In this document: positions 45,601 to 52,786 of the stretch, piece by piece | Layout: each line of letters begins with the position of its first letter | How positions within the stretch are numbered: the stretch's first letter is position 1 | Assembly: GCA_017465845.1 (NCBI GenBank) | Contig: JAFTVH010000034.1 | Location: 1-54,812 of the forward strand | Source of the DNA: Lachnospiraceae bacterium | Lineage (GTDB): Bacteria; Bacillota; Clostridia; Lachnospirales; Lachnospiraceae | Length of the DNA: 54,812 bases | Direction of reading: 5' to 3' | Position numbers and translations under genes: made by a program | Notes under the pieces: generated by a model | Told to the model about the DNA's origin: nothing | Seen by the model: the letters and a program-made list of their open reading frames with translations, nothing else | Database searches by the model: none

Positions 45601-45815
45601 GTGAAATGTATAAAGTTACTTATGTAATAGACACGGAAGCTGATACGCATGATGTTTATATTGATGGCGAACCGAAAGCAACAGGAATCAGTAATGGGCC
45701 TTTCGATAATTTCAGCAATGCGGCTAGTGCAATGAGATTATATGTAAGAACTGTTGAGGGGAACACTGATGAAGATGTTATGCTTGATAATATTAAAGTC
45801 TATGTGAAACAATAA
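39621..45815 (+). CDS. Giant secreted heparinase-II/III-like polysaccharide lyase with carbohydrate-binding domains
   Basis: A 2064-residue protein. Start GTG 39621 has AAGGAG and gives a signal peptide ending PVHA; the frame reaches back to 39573. Order: stalk-like domain (to about 110); domain A (about 114-310); amine-oxidase-N-like segment (337-460); alpha/alpha toroid and beta-sandwich of heparinase II/III type (513-1190), with NQCVVINGGFAMG (about 675) and VHGQLDAGSFVYDYEGFRW (about 882); discoidin/CBM32-like domain (1231-1373); PT linker; X2-like domain (1403-1495); a sorting-tail-like segment ATGDS plus hydrophobic LLWSIGLILALSG and YRKK (1534-1560); a second signal-like segment ending QVHA (1567-1591); domain A repeated (1594-1786); a PTEA repeat linker (1795-1835); a lectin-like C-terminal domain. 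It is the likely lyase acting ahead of GH88. The internal tail-plus-signal suggests fusion of two secreted proteins. The exact lyase family is not certain. Confidence 0.82.
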   Translation: MKKLSCFLTVLLSLILSAITVIPVHAAIGSMNGLDITVVTDKTSYSTDETITATVTLKNNNSVAVKDVSLEGIVPEGYELVLAEGVNTIIGTLDAGVEKVLEVQFVPETDSIEPNGYIAITESDAGGRYFGGKISGAQLTDTLIMDVALRVEDNLSRVDVYYPYDTGKTGLLYRITEDGTISIGEETLKLSDTEWTKVRMVWDIDAIKYSIYEYDEEESLYVYKGEKAFSQESSIPPSYLRFQVIKDGDGNIASLYVDDFAIYTSTSTDYTAATLEKASTYYDATYDEFTCTHEDRGCPALNTGIVVRSNDSVTHIIEGYTGGDTEEDDTEYTGEIVIDRTKSIFNLDKLDTSKIESMLNGYVSLHTRNGMVYNNGIKTKLATMPVENEDGFQVVAEEICQILNVAYEVSGSTATINGKQATVTERDGKLWINAKYFFETILNKKVAVDTEAKSDGMMIAGDELFEFPSAELFSFGDVNNLRSELQNLNDYLFFDRLSEEQIFEAYKESELYGKHPRIMATADDFAKLREEVKTDTYKSIWYQQLIAEADYLVNDKTDPVTYTKPDGIRLAPVAQEVKNNMYVLGMAYQLTGEQKYAERAWADLNAVSNFKDWFGIPLDPAEFSAAVAIGYDWLYEALTQEQRTIIEQAMYDNCYRVACEEYMGLGTLKYRTVVSYNQCVVINGGFAMGALAFMDVYPEVSSYIASNALRAADVTLTEYGPDGAWMEGPGYWAYTTGFASSMFATLDSVFGTCFSLDLCEGLSTTANYMLGIQSDVSIFNYNDCGTAIIYGPEMLYLSNKYNDPSVTSAVLHLTEGKVWGNSQIGEDVVLSLLWYDTDIKADEDSMPALDTIYWGEGVATFRDRWSSESTAFVGIHGGYNLIVHGQLDAGSFVYDYEGFRWIKELGKTPYDTSVTGQYSANTGKRWMLFRSKAEAHNTIVIVNDNTTPTGKDQVIDAKAILTRVESDDKGAIAVLDMSANYAQGASRAIRGFFFTDDRNSIVVRDEISLSMSDSTVYSFFLTDAEVEIAEDGQSATLTNNGKQMKLEFVTSGNGTATLGYGPATRELLGTTSPINAPVVEDEDKYDVEDATVNRIYVKLDGVSGDVSITVKLTPVGISNSTSVTEYNNSIATWTVPEGEIAAKPEIQSVVIEGREMNFDSTNQATFLSVVGKYATVPETIVSIDETKFTYQVTKAESVNGGTTTIVVSDKTDPDVYTTYLINFVEIPEPIEFEGMTSLQVVNVEASDEPQADRGYHRWCVLDNDTNSRWTSKGAGNWISLELEEETTIDNMMISFVNGSKRASYFGISVSTDNKNWEMIWNGKSAIAEKEGAYEQIKLGGVTAKYIRLDCNGNSAQGITAGWNNIGEIVFTKNGIVSEPTVSPTPDPTLSETPTPTPNEEDNTEVTIVRESSDTSYTLSSNDTVNIYCTGEYNEFVGVDMDGNEVKVSDYTVTEGSTIVKFKREYLETLSVGTHTVTLRYTNGRSVNSELIIIAKTSNDTDNATEDADTYSNDVDSTSDSYSPTAVTKTTDQTATGDSSNILLWSIGLILALSGTVAVGISYRKKCKDILSVLLVCVLVYGVLTNGLQVHASNNQNGYIKVTECASGSSQYGTKISGMTENDTLIMDVSLRAEDNLSRVTVYAAVGSSGTTTELLRIEDRTINRGGTISADDWTEVRMVWKNKDKTCTVYIYDGEKYVQTGSGTIANSGTPTQLRFQVGSDADSTIKSSLYIDNFSVYTSTSADYTAEALEKNTSYFCDTYDVFDCIHDASTCPAKNAGVLKNTVTHVVEAVTEPAPTPTEAPTEAPTEAPTETPTEAPTEAPTEAPTETPTPSTSSLIVTEQITLGENTVEVGVKVTYTIEQSIATLSPYETMIASYGSPVVYENFNHYTIDDAVSDVFDVYKDDENKITFAKDVFGGTYILMKNPAAAARIEVKPPSVNLIVFECEVGYNTSGIQFRFFGRGTSSTATYTFGDLTNGIFTYAGNQTMQFTAGEMYKVTYVIDTEADTHDVYIDGEPKATGISNGPFDNFSNAASAMRLYVRTVEGNTDEDVMLDNIKVYVKQ
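45003..45123 (+). repeat. Tandem 12-base repeat coding a PTEA/PTET linker
   Basis: About nine copies of a 12-base unit of the form CCAACAGAAGCG encode alternating PTEA and PTET. The unit drifts at third positions. It forms a flexible extracellular linker in the giant lyase and is prone to copy-number change. Confidence 0.85.
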
Positions 45816-45860
45816 CAAAAAAATGTGCTAAGGCAGGAGAGTACTCCTGCCTTAGGTATA

Positions 45861-46233
45861 CTGTGGGATACAGAGGATTATGCGGTGATTGGTTTTTCAG
45901 CAGGAGCACATTTAGCAGCCAGTTTCGGAATTTCAGAACTTGGTTATGAGAAGTATCATCTGCCAAAGCCAGGCGCTATGTTTCTAGGGTATCCAGTAGT
46001 GTCTATGGGAAAAAGGGGCATGCCGAATCGAGGGAGAACTTTTTGGGAAAAGAGCATACGATGATGTGGTTCCGTTTGTAAACTCCATGCTGCTTGCAAG
46101 GGCATTAGAGGAAAACAACGTGCAGCATTGCTATGAGATTTTTCATTATCCTACTCATGGGTTGGGCGATGATGCGGATGAAGATGCGAAGAACTGACTG
46201 GAGAGAGCAGTTAAATTCTGGGAAGGAAGATAA
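45861..46233 (+). pseudogene. Broken alpha/beta-hydrolase esterase
   Basis: The first frame (to 46064) reads DTEDYAVIGFSAGAHLAASF, with the nucleophile elbow G-F-S-A-G, and later PGAMFLGYPVVSMG. After about 46010 the similarity continues in another frame: AYDDVVPFVNSMLLARALEE, then HYPTHGLG with the catalytic His, interrupted by TGA at 46195-46197 and ending TAA 46231-46233. The N-terminal third is missing. It resembles acetyl-xylan-esterase-like enzymes (BD-FAE type) that deacetylate polysaccharides. Its loss is a decayed step of the locus. Confidence 0.75.
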
Positions 46234-46235
46234 GA

Positions 46236-48704
46236 ATGTTTAAGCGAGTAAATCTGGAAGTGAGTATGAAGGTCTTTAAAAAGACTGACAGAGAATATAT
46301 AAAAAATGTAGTGAATTGCATTTACGATCACTGGTCTGCCATGCTAAAAAATCGCGAAGCAATATCATTATTATTGTGGGTATCTGACGGCAGTAATATT
46401 CTGGACTACACCGGAAACCTGGATGAAGAAATCGAATGGAACTATTTTATGGGCTGTGCCAAAATGGAATCTTTAAAGGAAGATGAAGATAGGGATGTGA
46501 ACCTGCATGAAAAGAATGTGGTGTACTTAAAGGAGCTTCCAGTGGTAACCCATAGAACCATTAAGGACATTGTAGAGGCAGTTAAAGTAGAAGGGTACAA
46601 AAGGTACCCGGATACAGAGATTACGGTTGGTATTCCTTTTGATATCGGTCCGGAGTTCGCACGGTCTAAATTCAAATACGAGAGACATCCTGAAATCTGT
46701 ACAGGTAGCGGGGAGGGGGTAAATACCTTTGTCAATTCTTATGGCGAACTTGCGGCGGATACTTATTCTTATGCAGGTTTTCCGAACGGTATTCCGGAGG
46801 GAACACCTTTTGGTACGTTTTTGGGAAGGCAGACAAATATCTATTTGCGTGACATGGGTATGGATTATCTGTGGCTGTCTAATGGTGTAGGCTTTTCTGC
46901 AACTTCCTGGTCGCCGGTAGGTGAGGTGTTTGATGGAAGGCAGTTTCACACGGATAAGTTTGAAGAAGTGGAAAATAAGGTATTTAGTTTTTGGCAGAAT
47001 TTTCGTAAGGAATGTCCGGATTATCTGGTGTATACCAGAGGAACCAATTTCTCTGCGGGAATTGATTATGTAAAGGATGCAGTTGGTCTGCACAAAATTT
47101 ACAATGCAGGGCTGAATATCGTGCCGCCTCCCAATTCACCATGGGCAGCGCTCAACGAGAATTATGGGCTGGAGCTGATGGGGCATATGACCAGAAACTG
47201 TGAGCTACCGGGTGAGAATTATATGTTCCGTTATTATCTGCATGATTGCTGGTGGGTGAATTCACCATGGTATGACCGCTATGGAGGAAAGCCTCAGGAC
47301 ATTTACTTACCTATGGCACTTTCCAGGATCGATGAAAGTGGTAAGGCACAGCCGGCAGATGTTTTTAATATTTTTACGTTAGATAATACTTATGGCAATA
47401 TGCCGGATTTATGTGTGCAGGAAGCTTTGCCGCATTTTATGAAGGCGGAAAAAGATTGTGCAGATGAAGCGGCCCCTTTTGTGTGGGTATATCCGTTTAG
47501 AGAGTATACCACTGCCCTGAATGAAAAGGAGCTGGTGGAAATATTAAGCGGTGACTTGTTTATTTGCAGAGCAATTTCCAATGGTTTCCCGTTAAGTTGT
47601 GTGGTTTCTTGTGATAATTTCCTGAAGCATGGCAGGGAGGTGTACAATCGCAGTGTGCTGGTTACACCAGTGCCGACGGCAGACAGTGATTTTGAAAAGG
47701 CGATACTGGAATACGTGGAAGATGGCGGGAAGGTGCTGTTTTACGGTTCATTGGACAAGGCAAGTGATACTTTTATGAAGATGTTTAAGCTTCAGAAACT
47801 GGAGGGAGTAACCGGGGAAATTCATGTAGACAGCAGGTATAATCCGGATAAAAACCGCAACGGAGAGATGCCAGACAGAGTGATTATTCGTGAGGGTGTG
47901 TGTAATGGGATGTTGGACAGTGTACCAGCAGATGCGGGTGGTATAGTAGCCTGCCCAGACGCATTGCATGTAATGCAAAATGACTACGCTATCTCAGCTG
48001 GCAAATACGTTCTGACTGCTTCCTGCAAAAACGCAGTCTGGTACCGCGCCCCACTTAGTCTTCAGTCTCTGGATTACGATACCAGAGAAAGGAAATATAT
48101 TGACAATCCGAGCACCTGCATCTGGGGAGAAGTACTTTTAAGAAAAGTATTGGAGCAGTTTGGCTACGCCATTTCTTATTCTAAGGTTTCCTCTGACAGC
48201 AAGTTGCCTGTAATGATGATTAACCGCAGCGATAACGCAGAGTTTTTTAATGTATATGCGCCAGATCTTACGGTGGATACACAGTTAAAATTTCCGCTGG
48301 GTGCGCCAATCCTGATAGGATATGATGTAGAGCTGAAAGGCGGCGCTGCATTGTATCGTTTTCCAAAGGCAGAGCATGCCGAGTGCAGAGTCTACGTAGA
48401 GCAGGATGGTGGCATGGTCAGCGTTAAGGAACGTCCTTCGGTCAGTGCAAAATTTCGCCGCAGGATACAGGTGGCAGGCTTACAGAATGCCACAGTCCGT
48501 TTATTTGGGGAAAGCTATTGTAAAGAAAATGTGACCGTTGGAGTAGATATTCTGGAAAACTGGTGCGATTGCCCAGGCATATTTGGCAAAGACTTTGAGG
48601 GTGGTTTAGTAAAGGATGAGCAGTACGGTACGTATTATGAGGTGAGAAATTTTACCGGGAACCTGGTATTTTCAATGCCTGTAGAAAATAGTGAGAACAT
48701 GTAA
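46236..48704 (+). CDS. Unrecognised 822-residue protein, possible glycoside hydrolase with TIM barrel and trimerisation-like domain
   Basis: Large cytoplasmic protein without signal peptide; ATG 46236 follows GGAAGGA. I do not recognise a named family. The first 430 residues have barrel-like features: strands such as MDYLWLSNGVGF (about 210) and aromatic-rich stretches YYLHDCWWVNSPWYDRYGG, with many Trp, Tyr and acidic residues suited to a sugar-binding cleft. The middle, FEKAILEYVEDGGKVLFYG (about 485-510), resembles the glutaminase-like trimerisation domain of GH42 enzymes. A beta-rich C-terminus follows. Candidate acids cannot be assigned. It lies between the esterase relic and the beta-helix gene in a polysaccharide locus, so a new or divergent glycosidase is a reasonable inference. 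It is followed by the next gene after 25 bases. Confidence 0.6.
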   Translation: MFKRVNLEVSMKVFKKTDREYIKNVVNCIYDHWSAMLKNREAISLLLWVSDGSNILDYTGNLDEEIEWNYFMGCAKMESLKEDEDRDVNLHEKNVVYLKELPVVTHRTIKDIVEAVKVEGYKRYPDTEITVGIPFDIGPEFARSKFKYERHPEICTGSGEGVNTFVNSYGELAADTYSYAGFPNGIPEGTPFGTFLGRQTNIYLRDMGMDYLWLSNGVGFSATSWSPVGEVFDGRQFHTDKFEEVENKVFSFWQNFRKECPDYLVYTRGTNFSAGIDYVKDAVGLHKIYNAGLNIVPPPNSPWAALNENYGLELMGHMTRNCELPGENYMFRYYLHDCWWVNSPWYDRYGGKPQDIYLPMALSRIDESGKAQPADVFNIFTLDNTYGNMPDLCVQEALPHFMKAEKDCADEAAPFVWVYPFREYTTALNEKELVEILSGDLFICRAISNGFPLSCVVSCDNFLKHGREVYNRSVLVTPVPTADSDFEKAILEYVEDGGKVLFYGSLDKASDTFMKMFKLQKLEGVTGEIHVDSRYNPDKNRNGEMPDRVIIREGVCNGMLDSVPADAGGIVACPDALHVMQNDYAISAGKYVLTASCKNAVWYRAPLSLQSLDYDTRERKYIDNPSTCIWGEVLLRKVLEQFGYAISYSKVSSDSKLPVMMINRSDNAEFFNVYAPDLTVDTQLKFPLGAPILIGYDVELKGGAALYRFPKAEHAECRVYVEQDGGMVSVKERPSVSAKFRRRIQVAGLQNATVRLFGESYCKENVTVGVDILENWCDCPGIFGKDFEGGLVKDEQYGTYYEVRNFTGNLVFSMPVENSENM

Positions 48705-48729
48705 AGAATAGGAAGATGGAAAAAGAACT

Positions 48730-50829
48730 ATGTATAACGAATCACAAATAAAAGAAAATTATATATATCCGCCGGAGTGCCAAGCAATCATTGACGTCAC
48801 AAAGCCTCCTTATAATATCGACAATACCGGTAAAGTGGACTGTACAAAACAGCTCTGCGCGCTGGTTGACGAAATCTTAGGTGCTTATGAGAAAAACTTC
48901 TACGAAACCAAGGAAAAACTGGAGGCTATGGAAAATCCGGATGCTCTTATTTCCTTTGAAATTCGTAAAGTGAAGGGCAGAAGCAATGTAATCTTTCCGG
49001 AAAAACTGCCGCTATCCCAAATTATTTATTTCCCTAACGGTACCTATTTAGTGAGTGATACCATTTCCTATTCCATGGAGGAGTTTCGTAACTTTATCGC
49101 CAGCGTTCGTGCTATGGAGATGAACTGCCAGCTACGTTTTATGGGGCAGAGCAGAGATGGTGTGGTTATTAAGCTACAGGATAACTGCAAGGGCTTTGAG
49201 TTTGGTAATGACCGTCCGGTAATTGATTTCATGCGGGGTGAGCAGTCCAATATTGCCATGACCAATATGCTGGAGAGCCTGACCGTTGATATCGGCAGCG
49301 GTAATCCGGGTGCAACGGGCGTGCGTTATTTTGCCAATAATACCGGTGCCATTCGTAATGTGAAAATAATGTCCAGTGACCCTGAGTTTCGGGGACACAC
49401 GGGGCTTTCTGTTTTACATACCAAGGTGTCCTCCGGTTATACCAAAAATGTGGAAATCATCGGTTTCAATTATGGTATCCGCGTTGCGTCCAGATATATT
49501 TTTTGCACCTTCGAGCATATCGTACTGAAGAATCAGAAACGCTGGGGCATTTTTGTGGAAGGCAATATGGTGGCTGTCCGCGACCTGTATAGTGAAAACT
49601 TTGTGCCTGCAGTGAAGGTGGATGGGCTGACTGCCTGTGTAGTCCTGACAGACGCTAAGCTTGTGGGAGGCAATCCTTTAGATGCTGCTATCAGACATTT
49701 GTTTGGACATATGATGCTTAGAAACATTCTGACGGAAGGATATGAGACTGTTTTAAGTACGAACTGGGAAGTAGTACCTGAGGAAGCAAGGAAAGGCTGC
49801 CTGGAGGAATTTGTTATTCATGGGCCGAAAACACTTTTTAAAGATACAGACGCAGAGCAGAAAGTGAAATCTCTGAATCTTACTGTGGAAGAAACGCCGG
49901 AGGTGGCATGGGACCCGGTAGAGGATTGGGTCAGTGTAAATCAGTTCGGTGCCGTCGGTGATGGTATTACGGATGATACGGAAGCCATTCGAAAGGCCTT
50001 CGCTTGCGGCAAAACGACGATTTACTTCCAGCCAGGATGTTACCTGATAGATGATGTAATTGAAATACCGGAAAACGTTCATCGAATTAACTTTATGTAT
50101 TCTGACCTTGCTTCCGGCGAAAAGCTGGAGAAAAGAAAAAATACCGGTGCTTTTTTGGTAAAAGAAGAAACGGGTGAGCCGGTAATAATAGAGGACCTGT
50201 TTGCGTGGGAGAAATTCAAAGGTTTTGTAACTCTGGTAGAGCATGCCTGCACCAGACCGGTGATTTTCAGTGATGTGCATGTACAGACCGCATCCATTTA
50301 CTTTAATACAGTATCGGGTGGAAAGGTATTTATGGAAAATACCGGCTGCACCATTGGCGGTATCCCAGGTGCGGGAGCAAGAACATTACCATTGCCAAAT
50401 GAGGACTGGAATTCATACTCCAGAGAGATGCCGTGCTTTTATTTTAAAGGCCAGGAAGTGTACTGCAGACAGATTAATCCGGAGCGTTCTTTGCATGAAG
50501 TTATCAATGACGGTGGAAAACTTTGGGTATTAGGCTGCAAAACAGAAGAAGAGGGAACTGCTTACGAAACTCGAAATGGAGGTAGTACGGAAGTATTGGG
50601 AGCAGTGTTTGCAATCGGACTGGGGAAGAAATATCCTGCTATTGTCAATGACAACTCCAATGTTTCCGTATATGCAGCTACTTTTGGTATGGGTTTGAAA
50701 CAACAATGGCCAATAGCAGTCAGAGAAATGCAAGGTACGGAGTGTCGTGAGCTACACAAAGCAGAAATGCCCGTATTGTATATGGAGAATTATGTGATAC
50801 CACTATATGTGGGTGTGCGAGAGGAGTGA
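48730..50829 (+). CDS. Right-handed parallel beta-helix protein, pectate-lyase-3/GH55-like
   Basis: A 699-residue protein with two beta-helix modules. The second begins VSVNQFGAVGDGITDDTEAI (about 398-417), the diagnostic start of pectate-lyase-superfamily-3 repeats found in GH28, GH55 and tail-spike enzymes. The first module has IYFPNGTYLVSD (about 97) and the same style of turns. No signal peptide, so it probably acts in the cytoplasm on imported oligosaccharides, which is unusual for this fold. Catalytic residues cannot be assigned. It is coupled to the next gene: its TGA overlaps the ribosome site of the MBL-fold gene. Whether it is a lyase or a hydrolase is open. Confidence 0.7.
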   Translation: MYNESQIKENYIYPPECQAIIDVTKPPYNIDNTGKVDCTKQLCALVDEILGAYEKNFYETKEKLEAMENPDALISFEIRKVKGRSNVIFPEKLPLSQIIYFPNGTYLVSDTISYSMEEFRNFIASVRAMEMNCQLRFMGQSRDGVVIKLQDNCKGFEFGNDRPVIDFMRGEQSNIAMTNMLESLTVDIGSGNPGATGVRYFANNTGAIRNVKIMSSDPEFRGHTGLSVLHTKVSSGYTKNVEIIGFNYGIRVASRYIFCTFEHIVLKNQKRWGIFVEGNMVAVRDLYSENFVPAVKVDGLTACVVLTDAKLVGGNPLDAAIRHLFGHMMLRNILTEGYETVLSTNWEVVPEEARKGCLEEFVIHGPKTLFKDTDAEQKVKSLNLTVEETPEVAWDPVEDWVSVNQFGAVGDGITDDTEAIRKAFACGKTTIYFQPGCYLIDDVIEIPENVHRINFMYSDLASGEKLEKRKNTGAFLVKEETGEPVIIEDLFAWEKFKGFVTLVEHACTRPVIFSDVHVQTASIYFNTVSGGKVFMENTGCTIGGIPGAGARTLPLPNEDWNSYSREMPCFYFKGQEVYCRQINPERSLHEVINDGGKLWVLGCKTEEEGTAYETRNGGSTEVLGAVFAIGLGKKYPAIVNDNSNVSVYAATFGMGLKQQWPIAVREMQGTECRELHKAEMPVLYMENYVIPLYVGVREE

Positions 50830-50837
50830 TATTCAAA

Positions 50838-51692
50838 ATGAAACTAAACAGAGCAGATTTAGGACTTGGCGGTGGCAGTCTTTTGCAGGTTGCAAACCGC
50901 AGCCTTACCCAGATGATGTCTTACATCATTGACACGCCGGATGGAAATGTAATTGTGATTGACGGCGGTCATTGTTGTGAAGTGGATGCCACATATTTGT
51001 ACGAGCTTTTGGCAGAGCGAGGAAAGAAGGTAGACTTGTGGCTGATGACCCATGCCCATGTGGACCATCTCGGAGCACTTTTATGGCTGTTTGAAAATTG
51101 CCTGAATTTTGATATTGTAATCGAGAAAATGGTCTATAAATTTCCGCCTGTAGAGTGGCTTGCAGAGCGGAAGGATGATGGTTGTACCGCCAGATTTCTG
51201 GAGGCAATTAAGACATGGAACATTCCTACATATACACCACAGGCAGGAGAGCTTTTAACCTGTGGTGGAATGAGCCTGGAAATTGTCAGCGTACCGGAGG
51301 AGTATGAAAACTATCCTACCATTAATGCTACCAGCATAATAACCGTGGCACATTTTCCAAAGCGGGATGTACTGTTCCTGGCAGACTTTGATATTCACGG
51401 TCAGGACGAGTTCCTACGTAAGCACGATCCGGAAAGCATTCGTAAGGACATTGTGCAGATGGCACATCATGGCCAGGGTGGTGTAGATTTTTCTTTTTAT
51501 AAATTAATACACCCGAAGATTTGCTTGTACCCCACACCTCAGTGGCTCTGGGAAAATAACAAGTACAGGTGTACTGTCCCTGCAAGCGCAGGCACCGGTC
51601 CTTTTACCACTCTGGAGACAAGGCAGTGGATGGAAGAGCTGGGCGTGGAGCAAAGTCTCACTCATGCGGAGGGCGATTACGTCATCACCTGA
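50838..51692 (+). CDS. MBL-fold metallo-hydrolase
   Basis: A 284-residue metallo-beta-lactamase-fold enzyme. The metal motif is THAHVDHLG (His72, His74, Asp76 and His77), followed by LADFDIHG (Asp about 176) and MAHHGQGG (His about 200), a layout close to ComEC-type and RNase-Z-like hydrolases. It binds two metals and hydrolyses an ester, phosphodiester or lactone; the substrate is unknown. GAGGAG at 50821-50826 overlaps the end of the beta-helix gene, so translation is coupled. The frame opens at GTG 50826, but ATG 50838 fits the spacing better. Coupling suggests it acts on a product of the beta-helix enzyme, for example a lactone. Confidence 0.82.
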   Translation: MKLNRADLGLGGGSLLQVANRSLTQMMSYIIDTPDGNVIVIDGGHCCEVDATYLYELLAERGKKVDLWLMTHAHVDHLGALLWLFENCLNFDIVIEKMVYKFPPVEWLAERKDDGCTARFLEAIKTWNIPTYTPQAGELLTCGGMSLEIVSVPEEYENYPTINATSIITVAHFPKRDVLFLADFDIHGQDEFLRKHDPESIRKDIVQMAHHGQGGVDFSFYKLIHPKICLYPTPQWLWENNKYRCTVPASAGTGPFTTLETRQWMEELGVEQSLTHAEGDYVIT

Positions 51693-51750
51693 CGGTAGAA
51701 TAGGAGAGTGTAATGAGAGAATTAAATAACAGAAATTCAGCCAATTACCC

Positions 51751-51987
51751 AAGGCTGGCAACGGACTTATTTTTGTAGATTACTACAATTTCAGCAGCTA
51801 TCATGGTTTCATGGATAAGGTATTTGATTTTGTGGAGGAGTCTCAGTTATTAAGAACGGACCTATGGAAGCGATTTGTGCAGCAGTTCAAGGAGGGGGAC
51901 ATTGAAGTATTGCCATTTGACAGTTACAGTCCGCTGACCGCAGCCGTGTTTCCGAAATTGACTGGGATCGCCGGTTTCTTTTTTTAG
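51751..51987 (+). pseudogene. Internal remnant of an unrecognised gene
   Basis: A 78-codon frame reading GNGLIFVDYYNFSSYHGF and then FVEESQLLRTDLWKRFVQQF looks like real protein but has no start codon or ribosome site. A small ATG frame at 51713 with GGAGAG runs out after about 20 codons in another frame. It follows the polysaccharide locus and is probably a deletion product of its last gene. 51988-52175 holds nothing I can identify. Confidence 0.5.
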
Positions 51988-52175
51988 GCATCACAAAAAT
52001 AAGATGGGTGTGCAAACAGTGTTATTGATAAAACAATCAGGAAGAATGTGCGAAGATGCGTAAGGCTATGGAGTATTTGGGGGCAATTTCATAATGCAGG
52101 AAAGCTAATCCCTCTGTCGCGGCGAGCAATGTGTAATTGATAGCTTGCCTCTAGAGGAGTTGAATACAAAAATAT

Positions 52176-52218
52176 AGTGCTAAGCCAAGGATTAAAACCT
52201 GTGGCTTAGCACTTTTTT
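52176..52218. terminator. Bidirectional terminator
   Basis: AGTGCTAAGCCA (52176-52187) pairs perfectly with TGGCTTAGCACT (52202-52213), followed by TTTTTT. It closes the polysaccharide locus and overlaps the end of the transposase relic. Confidence 0.85.
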
Positions 52219-52634
52219 GATTTCTCCATCACTCAAAAAATATGATGTTAAAGGCAGTCCGGTAAGAGATGCAAATTCCGTAATGAAGGAGGATGCTCTG
52301 GTGAGATTAATATACTTGCGGTCTGATATTTTCGTCACCCTAAAATCATGGATAAAATCAAACAATTCTTCAGAACAGTATTCATTTTTTAATACTTTGA
52401 ACTGGAGAAGTCTTGTCAATAATCCTTTTTTGTCAGTTGTAATAAAAGTAACATACTTCGCACAGTCGCCGTATTCTGTTTTTTTGCTTTGGCAGCTTTT
52501 AGTGCAATGGCTTTTTCTACTTGCTTGTTAATCTCTAGCGTTTGTTTCTCGGCAAGTTTGGGGTTGAATGTAGCAATTCTTTTTTCACGTAATTGCACTT
52601 TTCTGTAACAGGTAGTTGAGATTAGTATTGACAT
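52192..52634 (-). pseudogene. C-terminal remnant of a DDE transposase (IS1634/IS4-like)
   Basis: The first frame (52634-52416) reads FNPKLAEKQTLEINKQVEKA, then KAAKAKK. The following frame (52460-52192) continues EYGDCAKYVTFITTDKKG-like sequence and ends NEYCSEELFDFIH and FLSDGEIKKVL. Together these match the C-terminal third of large DDE transposases of the IS1634/IS4 kind. The two frames join at a run of seven A in GCAAAAAAACAG; one extra A would restore the frame. The N-terminal two thirds, with most catalytic residues, are missing and no terminal inverted repeats are seen. It is a dead relic. Confidence 0.7.
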
Positions 52635-52694
52635 ATAATATTATATGTCGTATATTATAGATATAAACAATATTATACAGCATATAATATTATA
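52628..52694 (+). promoter_or_regulatory. Promoter and palindromic operators of the padR operon
   Basis: TTGACA (52628-52633), 17 bases, TATATT (52651-52656). The spacer contains an 18-bp perfect palindrome ACATATAATATTATATGT (52631-52648). A partial copy, CATATAATATTATA, recurs at 52681-52694. PadR proteins bind AT-rich palindromes at their own promoters, so autoregulation is likely. Confidence 0.75.
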
Positions 52695-52786
52695 AAAATA
52701 CATAGGATTATTAGAAATATGATTGTGGAACTACATAATACCAATAAGAAGCCATAATGAAATTTATTTAGGATGGGAGTGAAAGG

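Noticed and set aside
52416-52480. Programmed -1 frameshift at the run of seven A in the transposase
   Set aside because: The heptamer fits, but the gene lacks its first two thirds and its inverted repeats, so simple decay explains it.
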